Below are positions 46,501-57,825 of a stretch of 64,000 nt of DNA, in pieces (within the stretch, counting starts at the first letter, position 1; each line of letters starts with the position of its first letter). Under the pieces are notes generated by a model that made no database searches, was not told the DNA's origin, and saw only the letters and a program-made list of their open reading frames with translations. Source of the stretch: Blepharisma japonicum (Eukaryota; Ciliophora; Heterotrichea; Heterotrichida; Blepharismidae); NCBI GenBank assembly GCA_949751835.1, contig CATKHK010000116.1, positions 49,358 to 113,357 of the forward strand, in the 5' to 3' direction. Made by a program: the position numbers and the translations under genes.

Positions 46501-49500
46501 ATATCCTGCATATCCTGTTTCGCACAAGTAGCAGACTGTAGAGCTGCTAGCAATATTGCAATGTGTTAATGATGTTTCCAAACACCTATTTTTAAAGTCA
46601 ATTAAATATCCCTCAGAGCAGCTCTGACAGGTAGTTCCAGTATAGCCAGTATCACAAGCTTTGCAAGCATTTCCATTTCCAGCTTCAAGAGTTGTGCAAT
46701 GGGTAATTGTTGACGAAATGCATTGACCAGTTTCGTCAGGCAAATAACTTGCATTGCAAACAGCGCAATGTGTAGTATCGCTCGCTACTTTGCAATTAAG
46801 TAAAGAAGAAACAACACAATTTTGAGAAGAATCTTTTACGTATCCATTAGAGCAACTCTCGCAAGTATCACCTGAATATTCGGTATCACATGTGGAACAG
46901 TGAGTGGCATCGATAGCTATTTGGCAATGCAGTAATGATGTTTGAATGCACTGAGAGCTTGCGTTTATTAAAAATCCAGTATCACAATCTGTGCATGTGG
47001 CTCCGGAATAGCCTTCTTCGCATTGTTGGCAAGAATTGGGATTATTGCTCACTAAAGTTGTGCAATGATTTATTGAAGATTGAATGCAAGAAGAGGTTTG
47101 ATCATGTAAATAACCTTGGTCGCAGTCAGAGCATGTTAATCCTATGTAGCCTGTTTCGCATTGATGGCAATTCGTTTCACCAGTAACTATAATACAGTGA
47201 GTTAATGATGATTGAATGCATTGAGAGTTCGTATCAATTAAATAACCTAAATCGCAATCTGTACATGTTGGATTTTTATAACCTTCATTACATTTATAGC
47301 AAGCATTAGGATCATTGCTTATTAGAGTAGTGCAATGAGCTAAAGAAGTTAAAAGACATTGAGCGCTTTGGTCATGTGCATAACCTTCAGAACAGAAAGC
47401 GCATATAGGTCCATTATAGCCAGTTTCACATAAGAAGCAATTATTAGCAGTATTGCTTTTAAGAGTAGTACAATGGGTTACTGATGTTTGAAGACATAAA
47501 GAATTCTGGTCATGCAGATATCCTTGAGAACAGTCAGTACAAGTTGTTCCAGTGTAACCACTTTCACAGAGTTTGCAAGAATTTCCATTCCCACTCTCCA
47601 CAGTTTTACAATGAGTAAGTGCTGATGAAATACATTGACTGGTTTCATCAGGCAAATAATCTGCAGCACAAACTGAGCAATGAGTAGCATCATTAGCTGT
47701 TTGGCAATTTGTTAATGAAGAAATGATACAAATTTGTGACGTTGTTTTTATGTATCCACTATCGCAGGTTTCACAATTATCGGTTACATATCCTTCATCG
47801 CATTGAGCACAATGTGTAGCATCACTAACTTTTCCACAATGCTGCAAAGATGTTTGAATACAGTTTGAATTGATATCAATTAAATAGCCTGTATCACAGA
47901 CTGCGCAGGTATTTCCAGTATATCCTGCTTCACATTGATGGCAAGCACTAGGATCATTAGCCATAAGAGTTAGGCAATGGCTTACTAATGGTTGAAGACA
48001 AGCTGAGTGCTCATCGTGCAAGTAACCTTGTGAGCAATCAGTGCAAGTAGCTCCAGAATAGCCTGTCTCACATTCGTGACAAGTTGTAGGATCATTGCTA
48101 GTGAGTGTAGAGCAATGAGTTATCGATGTCGCCAAACAAATAGAATTTTGATCAGGCAAGTAGCCAATCGCACAATCCAAGCATTTATCTCCAGAATAGC
48201 CTGCGTCACATGTATGGCAAGTATTAGCATCATTGCTCTCTAGAGTAATGCAATGAGTGATAAATGTTTTCAAACAAGCTGAATTTACATCATGCACATA
48301 GTCTTGGGAACAATCACTACATGATACTCCTGTATAGCCAGTAGCACAGCTATCACACTTTGTGCCATACCAGCCTAAATAGCAATTAGAACAAGTTGAG
48401 CCATCCCCTACATTAACAGTTGTGCAATGTTCTAATGTAGACGAAGTACACACTTTATTTTCGTCAGGCAAATAATTAGCTGCACAGCTATCACATGCTG
48501 CCCCTGTATATCCTATTTCACATTGATAACATGCATTGCCATTTCCACTCTGAAGAGTTATGCAATGTTGCAAATTTGATGAAATACAGTTTGAGTCGAC
48601 ATCGCGTATGAATTTTCCTTCCACACACTCTGAACAATCATCTTTCCAGTATCCGCTCTCGCATTGGTAGCACATAGTAGGAGTGTTGCTGGCAAGTATA
48701 GTGCAATGGGTAATAGATGTTTTGAGGCAGCGGAGATATTCGTCTCGTACGTACCCTTGTGCACATACATCACAAGTAGTGCCAGAGTACCCAGCATCAC
48801 ATTCGTGGCAAGAATCGGGATTATTACTGGTAAGTATTTTACAATTCATCATTGAAGGGTGAAGACAAATTGAGTTTTCATCATGCAAATTTCCTTCAGA
48901 GCAATCCGAGCAGGTGACTCCAGAATAGAATTCTTCGCATTGATGACAAGAAGTAGGAGTATTAGCAGTAAGAGTAGTGCAGTGAGCAATAGACGATTGG
49001 AGACAAACTGAATTTTCGTCATGTAAATAGCCTTGAGCGCAATCAGTACATTTTGCTCCAGAAAATCCAGTTTCACAGGATTGGCAAGTGTCAGCATCGT
49101 TACTTACAAGCGTAGTACAATGAGTTATTGTTGTTTTAAGACAAACTGAGTTTTGATCGTGTAAATATCCTAGAGAGCAATCAGAACAAGTAGCTCCAGA
49201 GTAGCCTGCATCACATGCATCGCATACTTCGCCAGCCCAACCTAAATTACATTGATAGCAAGCATCACCATTATCGCTAACAACAATTGCGCAATTTTCT
49301 AGAGTAGAAGGAGTGCAATAATTATTTTTGTCAGGCAAATAATTAGCTGCGCAACTATCGCATTTAGTTCCAGTATATCCTTGTATGCATTCATGGCAAA
49401 TATTGGGATTTCCTTGCGCAATTGTTTTACAATTAGTCAATGATGATTGAAGACAATTTGAATCAGTATCAGGCAAATAATATAGAATACAACTCGTGCA

Positions 49501-52500
49501 TTTTTCTCCTTCATAGCCATATTCGCATACAAAACAAGAATCTGGATTATTGCTCTGTAACGCGAAACAATGAGTTAGAGATGATATAAAACAACGATTA
49601 TCAACGTCACGTAAGTATCCCTCAGCACAATTATTGCAAGTGTCTCCTTGAAACGCTGTTTCGCATTTATGGCAGGTATTAGGATCATTGCTAGCAAGAG
49701 TAACGCAATTAGTAATTGATGTTTGAAGACAAGCTGAGTTTTGATCATGTAAGTATCCTCCTGAGCAATCAGAACAAGTTGTTCCTGTATAACCTGTTTC
49801 GCATTTATGACAAGAAGTAGGAGTATTAGCAGTAAGAGTAGTGCAGTGAGTAATAGACGATTGAAGGCATGCTAAATTTTCGTCATGTAAATAGCCTTGA
49901 GCGCAATCAGAGCATGTAGTACTAGAATATCCTGTTTCGCATAAATTGCAAGTAGTTCAATCATTGCTTGCAAGTGTGACACAATGAGTTATTGTTGTTT
50001 GAAGACAAGCTGTGCTTCCATCATGCAGATATCCTTCAGAGCAGTCAGTGCAGGAAGTTCCTGAATAGCCTGCTTCGCATTGATGACAAGAAGTAGGAGT
50101 ATTGGCAGTAAGGATAGAGCAATGGGAAATTGATGATTGAAGGCAAGCTGAATTTTCGTCATGCAAATAACCTTGAGAACAATCAGCACATTTTGCTCCA
50201 GAAAATCCAGTTTCACAGGATTGGCAAGTGTCAGCATCGTTACTTACAAGCGTAGTGCAATGAGTTATTGTTGTTTGAAGACAAACTGAGTTTTGATCGT
50301 GTAAATATCCTAGAGAGCAATCAGAACAAGTAGCTCCAGAGTAGCCTGTTTCACATGCATCGCATGCTTCACCAGCCCAACCTAAATTACATTGATAGCA
50401 AGCATCACCATTATCGCTAACAACAATTGCGCAATTTTCTAGAGTCGAAGGAGTGCAATACTTATTTTTGTCAGGCAAATAATTAGCTGCGCAACTATCG
50501 CATTTAGTTCCAGTATATCCTTCTATGCATTCATGGCAAATATTGGGATTTCCTTGCGCAATTGTTTTACAATTTGTCAATGATGATTGAAGACAATTTG
50601 AATCAGTATCAGGCAAATAATATAGAATACAACTCGTGCATTTTTCGCCTTCATAGCCATATTCGCATACAAAACAAGAATCTGGATTATTGCTAGGTAA
50701 CGCAAAACAATGAGTTAGAGATGATATAAAACAACGATTATCAACGTCACGCAAGTATCCCTCAGCACAATTATTGCAAGTCTCTCCTTGAAATGCTGTT
50801 TCGCATTTATGGCAGGTATTAGGATCATTGCTAGCAAGAGTAATGCAATTAGTAATTGATGTTTGAAGACAAGCTGAGTTTTGATCATGTAAGTATCCTC
50901 CTGAGCAATCAGAACAAGTAGTTCCTGTATAACCTGCTTCGCATTGATAGCAAGAAGTAGGAGTATTGGCAGTAAGAGTAGTGCAGTGAGCTATAGACGA
51001 TTGGAGACAAACTGAATTTTGGTCATGTAAATAGCCTTGATCGCAATCAGAGCATGTAGCACTGGAAAATCCTGTTTCACATAAATCGCAAGTAGTAGGA
51101 TCATTGCTTGCAAGTGTGACACAATGAGTTATTGTTGTTTGAAGACAAGCTGAGCTTCCATCATGCAGATATCCTTCAGAGCAGTCAGCGCAGGAAGTTC
51201 CTGAATAGCCTGATTCGCATTGATGACAAGAAGTAGGAGTATTGGCTGTAAGAGTAGAGCAATGGGAAATTGATGATTGAAGGCAAACTGAATTTTCGTC
51301 ATGCAAATAACCTTGAGAGCAATCAGTGCATTTTGCTCCAGAATATCCAGTTTCACAGGATTGGCAAGTGTCAGCATCGTTACTTACAAGCGTAGTGCAA
51401 TGAGTTATTGTTGTTTGAAGGCAAACTGAGTTTTGATCGTGTAAATATCCTAGAGAGCAATCAGAACAAGTTGCTCCAGAGTAGCCAGTATCGCATGCAT
51501 CGCATACTTCGCCAGCCCAACCTAAATTGCATTGATAGCAAGCATCACCATTATCGCTAACAACAATTGCGCAATTTTCTAGAGTAGAAGGAGTGCAAAA
51601 CTTATTTTTGTCAGGCAAATAATTAGCTGCGCAACTATCGCATTTAGTTCCAGTATATCCTTCTATGCATTCATGGCAAATATTGGGATTTCCTTGCGCA
51701 ATTGTTTTACAATTAGTCAATGATGATTGAAGACAATTTGAATCGGTATCAGGCAAATAATATAGAATACAACTCGTGCATTTTTCTCCTTCATAGCCAT
51801 ATTCGCATACAAAACAAGAATCTGGATTATTGCTATGTAACGCAAAACAATGAGTTAGAGATGATATAAAACAACGATTATCAACGTCACGTAAGTATCC
51901 CTCAGCACAATTATTGCAAGTCTCTCCTTGAAACGCTGTTTCGCATTTATGGCAGGTATTAGGATCATTACTAGCAAGAGTAACGCAATTAGTAATTGAT
52001 GTTTGAAGACAAGCTGAGTTTTGATCATGTAAGTATCCTCCTGAGCAATCAGAACAAGTAGTTCCTGTATAACCTGTTTCGCATTGATGACAAGAAGTAG
52101 GAGTATTAGCAGTAAGAGTAGTGCAGTGAGCAATAGACGATTGGAGACAAACTGAATTTTCGTCATGTAAATAGCCTTGAGCGCAATCAGAACATGTAGC
52201 ACCAGAATATCCTGTATCACAGCTATCACAAACAGCTCCTTTCCAGCCGATGTTGCACAAATGGCAATCATTAGGGTCATTGCTTTTAAGAGTAGTGCAA
52301 TGGGTGATTTCTGTTTGAAGACAAACCGAATTTTCATCTGGTAAATAATTATCAATGCATTCTGTGCATGTAGTCCCTTTATACGGAGATTCACATTCAG
52401 CACAAGAATCGCCTTTACCTCCTGTAAGTGTTAGACAGTGATTAATTGATGCTTGGAGGCAGGCTGAATTTTCATCGATTAAATACCCTTCAGTGCAAAC

Positions 52501-55200
52501 ATCACAGTCATCTCCGGAATAGCCTGCATCACAACTATCGCAGTTAGTTCCCGTCCAGCCTGCATTGCATGTATCGCATACTTCACCATTACCACTAGCA
52601 ACTATTTTACAGTTGTATAGATCAGAACGAACACAAAGTCTGTTTGTATCTAGCTTGTAGTTAAAAGTGCATTCTACGCAGTGATTTACGTCGTTCTGTG
52701 CTAATCGATTGCAATATTGAATTTGGCCCAAAAGGCATTGTGAATCTGTATCTGGAATATAGCCATCTTCGCACCATGCACATTTATTTGGGCTTTCTTT
52801 TACAAGCATTTTGCAATGAGGTTGAGTTGATTGGAGACAATGATATTGGTCATCTAGTAAGTAGCCATCAATGCACTGCAAGCATTGGGTTGCATCAGGA
52901 ACATTAAGTATCTTGCATACTGTATAGTCAGAATAAATACAGTTAAATGATCCATCAATTATATAATGAGCATCACAAGTTTTACAATCAGTTCCACTGT
53001 AGTGCTCTTCACATGTATTGCAGAGTTCATGATCACTGCTTTCAGTTTTAAGACAGTGTCCCCAATCTGTTAATGATGACCTAAAGCACTGCCCAGTTGT
53101 ATCAGGTAATAAACCATTATTACAAGTATGGCAATGGGTGCCATCTCCACTTTCAACTACCTGGCAGAAGCCTATGTCAGACGAAACACAATTTCAATTA
53201 GTATCGCGTAAATAATCAGAAAGGCAGCTGTCACATAAGTCTCCTGTATAACCATCAAAGCATGCTTGACATTTGGCACCATCAATATTGGCAATGTTGC
53301 AATGCTTTATAGATGAGGCTACACAGTAAGAGTTCACATTAAGCAAATAGCCTTCAGCGCACTTATCACAAATTGTCCCTGTATAGCCAGTTTCACATAA
53401 ATCGCAAACACTCCCATCGTCGGCATTACAAGTTTTGCAGAAGGAGACTCCACAATCGCATGATCCAGTAGCATTGAGTTGGTAGCCTTTTTTGCATTTC
53501 ATGCAGAAGGAGTCTCCTGAATAAGGACAATTGCAATTTGAAGAGGAAGACCCACAAGAAGCGCAGTTTAAGGTGTAGCCTGCAGAACAGGCTGTGCAGG
53601 TTATGGCATCAGAAAAGGTGCTACAGTGTTGGATAGGTGATTGAATACACATCCCTTGGCTAAGGACATACCCAGTCTTGCATGTAGAGCATGTATTTCT
53701 ATCAGAGCATGTATCGCAGCCATCCTTCACGCTGCTACACAAATAGCATTTATCATTTTCTTTAAAGTAGCCTGACTGGCATTTAGAGCAAACATATTCA
53801 TTTGTGCAAGTCTCACAGCCTGTAATTCAGCCACTACAGAGCTTGCATTCTTTGTTATCAGTATCCCAGAAACGCCCACTTGAGCAGGTCACACAGACAT
53901 CTGGAAAAGTGCTCCAAGCTACGTCACAATTAACAAGTGACGAAAGCGAACAAGTTTTCAAATCATTGACCAGATAATTTTCATTGCAAACTGTACAAGT
54001 TAACCCATCCATACTGCAAGTTTTACAGTTAGGAATCTTGATGCTGCATGCTGAACAAGTCTTAGGAGAGGTGGATGTCTCTAGGTAAAAGCCGCTTGCA
54101 CATTTGTAGCAAGTTTCTGAGTCCTGATTGACAGGGATATCACAATTATCAAGGTCACTTATGTAGCATCTACCTATGTTGTCTACTTTTGCTGGGTTAT
54201 CGCATTGATAGCAAGTTGTCCCATCCGCGCTACAAGATATGCACATTGGAATTGGAACTGAGCATTCCTCACAAATTTTGGGGTCTCCATTCCAGTGATA
54301 GCCATATGCACATTGGTCGCAAGTGACTCTATCTGGGTTACAAAGATTACAGTGCCCTCCACAATTACTAAGTGTTTTGCAAACGTTAAAGTCCCAGTAC
54401 CACCCATTTGAACAAGTTTTACAACTCCATTCATCATAAACTCTATCGCAATGTTCAAGATTTGACGCAGTACAGCCGCCATTGTCATTTAATAAAGTAC
54501 CTTGAATGCATTTTGTACAAGTGTTGGGATCTGAACAAGAAATACAATTTTCATCTATTCTACTGCATGGTATACAGTTGCCAGAAGCCTCATAATAGCC
54601 ATCTTGGCATACATCACATGCTGGGGCATTTGTGCAAGATATACAGCCGGGTAGCTTGTCACCACATAATTTGCAGCTAGAGCCGTCCAGGTAGTAGCCT
54701 GACTCACATTTTGTACAAGTGCCAGTGTCTGAACAAATATGGCAGTTAGGAATTAATGAACTGCATGATACGCAGTCTAAGTAATAGCTAGCTGAGCATG
54801 TGTCACATGTATAAGAAGAGGCAACCACATCACAGTTATTTAGAGAAGACGTTGTGCATCCTCCTTTATTGTCTGGCTTGTCAGTTTCTGAGTTTATGCA
54901 AGTCCCACAAAGTTCTGTGGTTGCACAAGCTTCACAACCAGCGTCTTCATTTGTGCAGGAAGCGAGAAGATTTCTTTGATTTTGGCTTTTTTGAGTATTA
55001 TTGGGCACTTTTTCTAAATTGGTTTGGTTAAAAGTTGAGTTGCTTTGAATTAATTGATTGAGTTGACTATGGTCATTGAAGAGTGGGCTTCAATTAATAC
55101 TAGAGCTTTTAAAGCTCCCTTGAGTCACTGAATTAGTTTCTTTTGATGCAGAGACTCTTAAAGTTGAGAAGAGAAGGAAAAGTATTCCAGCCACAGACAT
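40600..55200 (-). CDS. giant Cys-rich REJ/GPS polycystin-1-like surface protein, copy 3
   Basis: 4,866 aa, ATG at 55198-55200, TAA at 40600-40602, one frame across 14.6 kb with TGA=Trp (e.g. 55090-55092, 53827-53829, 53194-53196, 49957-49959, 41200-41202). The start is chosen because it opens a signal peptide (MSVAGILFLLFSTLRVSA); the upstream open frame lacks an ATG. After a short Asn/Gln-rich stretch, residues about 70-3,620 are almost entirely Cys-rich modules: first mixed furin-like ones, then a long run of about 46-residue units with the pattern C-x11-C-x7-C-x10-C-x2-C-x8-C. Next come REJ/PKD-like sequence (44040-41950, with FQISISGCYDRDDEDYPLLY), the GPS-like VYHFSMYKLSE (HFS near 41563-41571), TM1 (about 41400-41480) and four helices (40630-41085). 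Unlike copies 1 and 2 it lacks the large Cys-poor N-terminal region. Likely a rod-like surface receptor. Confidence 0.85.
40630..41571 (-). other. GPS-like element, TM1 and four-helix membrane block of giant gene 3
   Basis: CVYYNEGNKTWDETNC, then VYHFSMYKLSEAP; TM1 APLYILVVTLFIGIALAPIV. The linker carries TPAHTPRESSRN and a Cys pair (ESCCGDA), about 100 residues and low complexity. IEGHLTIGLLYYRSGFSRVARL leads into TM2; TM3 FGYMILAIAVAIPVEIFML, TM4 VAVTLGASILIGSIIGVVML, TM5 AVSFLWGILIEIFVMQTIYM. The H-x-x-x-G-L...R..R entry before TM2 and the (F/I)-V/I-x-Q after TM5 match the polycystin-1 order. Confidence 0.65.
48930..52200 (-). repeat. 1,140-bp in-frame tandem amplification, about 2.9 copies
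   Basis: Landmarks recur at exactly 1,140-bp spacing: the strings at 49021, 50161 and 51301, and those at 49555, 50695 and 51835, differ by only a few bases per line. 1,140 bp equals 380 codons (about eight Cys modules), so each duplication kept the frame and the cysteine phase. Copies are roughly 51061-52200, 49921-51060 and 48930-49920 (the last truncated, its far end diverging). Single-base differences exist, including one that creates a TGA (Trp) at 49957 where the other copies have CCT (Pro). Confidence 0.95.
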
Positions 55201-57304
55201 TTTTATAAAGCCATTTGCATGTGTCACAAATATGGACAAATTAACAGTTATACTTTGGAAGAATTTAAAAGGGAAAATTAAGTTTTTGGAAGAGTTAGAA
55301 AGATATTTTAAGGAATTAGCTTTAACTTTTACGACCTCAGATATTAGGCCCAACTTTGTAAATCTCACCAAGGGAAGGACTTGAAGATGGGGGTAAAAGA
55401 TATTTTGCAAGTTAGTACATTTTTGACAGGGTGCAACCTAAAATTAATTCTTCAAATAAGAAAATTAGGCCTTCTATCAGATATTCTTAGCTAACTTTTT
55501 TATAAATAAAATCCACTTAGACATATTTAATCAATGAGGAATCTATAGACTCAATTAAAATGGAGCAAAGCTTCAATAAATCATAATGCTCTTCTTTCTC
55601 AATTTAATCAATATTTAAATACGCCTATTCAAGGGGATTCTTTTAGTTTGCTTAATGATAATTGACTTTCCTGGAAAATTATCTTAAAAAGTGGAGGAGA
55701 AAAATAAAATTAAAAATTCTAAAAGCTAATTTAATGCGAACACTTGTGTAAGGTCAAGCTCCTTGAATTAAACTCTAAAATATCATTTGGAGCAATTTTG
55801 GCCAACTCTTTTTGAATTGAAGAAATTAATATTCTCTTATCATTTTCAAATGACAAAAACACGTGTCGAAATTTCTTATAAAAAATTAAGTATTTTAAGT
55901 CAAGCCCATCCCTGCAAATATGGCTTTTTGATCACTGGCAACTGCTACTCAGACATGTTCACAGAGGGGGAAATCCAAACAATATAGTAAATTTTTGAAT
56001 AATTACGTATTTCTATTATTTTAATGATCAGATTAATTATTCCCAACAATTATTCGCATATTATCTTAAAAGATTTGTATGCCCATTCCACTTTCCGGTA
56101 ATCTAATAATAAAATTTAGATTTATTTAAACATTGAAAATTGAGGTATTGTATACTATAATGACAATATCAATACCTTTTGCATGCGGTGAATAAATGAT
56201 TTTTTATTTAAATCAATTATACCACTAAATTGTAATTTAAGAATACAAAATTCTCTGGGCTAAAATCGCTTAATAAATTTGTATTTTTGATTTTATTTAG
56301 CCCTTCTCTAAGATTTAGCCTGGGGATATTGCTGATTCATTAGAAAAGGATAAAAGATGATAGGCTAAAATCATTTTCTTAGCAATCTATAAAATTATTT
56401 GGGAATGATATTGTCTAGGAAGATAATTCCTAATTGAGTATAGTCAACATCAAAATCCATAAATTTGAATCCATTTCCATAAATGAAAGATGAAGAACAA
56501 CAGTTTCATTTGACAAGAAAATTTAAACTAGCAAGCTGCTAAATTTATTTGAAATAAATTTTACTAGCTTTCATAAGAATTTTTCAAATATTTGTTAAAT
56601 TGAAATCGATCTGAGTGTTTTACCCTAGAAGAGTCATTCAATAGATAAATTGATGAATACTTATAAAAACGTATAGTGTAAAATGGATCTCTTTGGAGAA
56701 ATTTTTAAGAGTCTATTAAGATTGAATATTGTAATTAAGCAGCTTATAAAAAGATGCTCAAGAATTATGTATTAAATATTTCATAATTAATTTTCTCAAA
56801 ATCTATTGAAATAAAAATTTAGAAGATTGGATAAAAATTTTCTTTCTTCATTAAAATTAGTTTATGAGCATTCTTTATTATCTTTTTTTGATTGAAATTA
56901 AATAAATTGAAATGAAAAGCCTTTCAAATGGTAAAAGAGCAGTTTTTGGTAAATTTTAAAACAAAAATCCAAAAAGCTGAATGATTGTCTATAGCAATAA
57001 CTTGAGTTTTAATTCTTCAAATAAACTCTAAATCTTCTTAAAATCACTAATAGTAATTTAGTTAAAACAGATTGGTTTATGCTAAGAGATCTTTCTTTTA
57101 TGTCCATATGAGAAATCAAAATTCTCAATCACATAATTTCTAATAATTTAAAAGCAACACATTTTTTAGGGGTATCTTAATTTGCTCTAAGTTGAATTAG
57201 TTAATAAACACAATTTTTGAAAAATGAAAATAATTTAGATAAGGACTTTCTTAGTAGCTGATTTATTAAGTGAGCAAAATATTGAATAACTATAAAATGT
57301 CTAA
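55201..57304. other. 2.1-kb AT-rich spacer between giant genes 3 and 4
   Basis: Contains the presumed promoter of giant gene 3 at its left end. The frame at 55787-55987 has no ATG start in a sensible place. No other coding signal, RNA gene or repeat was recognised. Confidence 0.5.
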
Positions 57305-57630
57305 GAAATAAAAACTTCCATTAGGATACCAAACAAGACCCCTCTGCCTAATATCCACTCCAATAGAATTAAAAATCTACATTGCTATTAATTGACCGAT
57401 TACTACTCCATACAATAAGGGCAGAATTTTCACTGTTTTTTCTTTTTAAGTGTGTAAGGCAAGCATTATGGAAATTCCATATTAGAGTTCAAACAGTGCT
57501 GTGAGAACGATGTATCCAAAGGAGTTCCTTCATAATTATCAAATGCCTCTAGAGTCAGCATCTCTCTGCCCGCGTCTTTAAAATCTAAAGAATAAGCTTC
57601 CTTCTATTAAAAGCTAAATAAGGCTTACAA
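57305..57630 (-). pseudogene. decayed copy of the giant-gene C-terminal membrane block
   Basis: The plus-strand text aligns in order with 57930-58250 of giant gene 4. Matching stretches are CTTCCATTAGGATACC vs TTTCCATAAGGATTCC; AATATCCACTCCAATAG vs AATACCCACTCCAATTG; a TTTTCACTG...TTTTTCTTTTT stretch; TCCTTCATAATTATCAAA vs TCCTTCATAATTGTCAAA; CATCTCTCTGCC vs CATTTCTCTGCC; and a TTCTATTAA/CTCTACTAA end. It has several indels, including loss of about 70 bp in the middle, and no open frame. It covers TM2-TM5 only. It lies about 195 bp beyond the stop of giant gene 4, same orientation, so it is best read as the surviving 3' end of a further tandem copy. Confidence 0.8.
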
Positions 57631-57825
57631 GCAAGCTTTTTATAAAATGATAAAGTCAATCGTTAAACGAAGAATCACTGCTAAGCATTTCTAAATTTTA
57701 AAAGTTATATTTACTAAACTAATAACAAATTAGCAAAATTTATAATAAGAAGATTTACACTTTTAGAGCTTTATTCAAAAGACTGAAAATTTATTAAAAA
57801 GTCATTTTTTAGAAATGATGATTAT
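57631..57825. other. short AT-rich gap between the pseudogene remnant and giant gene 4
   Basis: No coding content. It presumably includes the 3' untranslated end of giant gene 4. Confidence 0.4.

Noticed and set aside
48930-52200. Reading the regular repeats as CRISPR or satellite DNA
   Set aside because: The periods (1,140 and 177 bp) are multiples of three, lie within one open frame and translate to regular Cys modules.
55201-55410. N-terminal extension of giant gene 3
   Set aside because: The frame is open upstream but has no ATG, and the ATG at 55200 begins a clear signal peptide.
55787-55987. 66-codon plus-strand frame
   Set aside because: No ATG at its start, with an in-frame TAA just upstream; no family resemblance.
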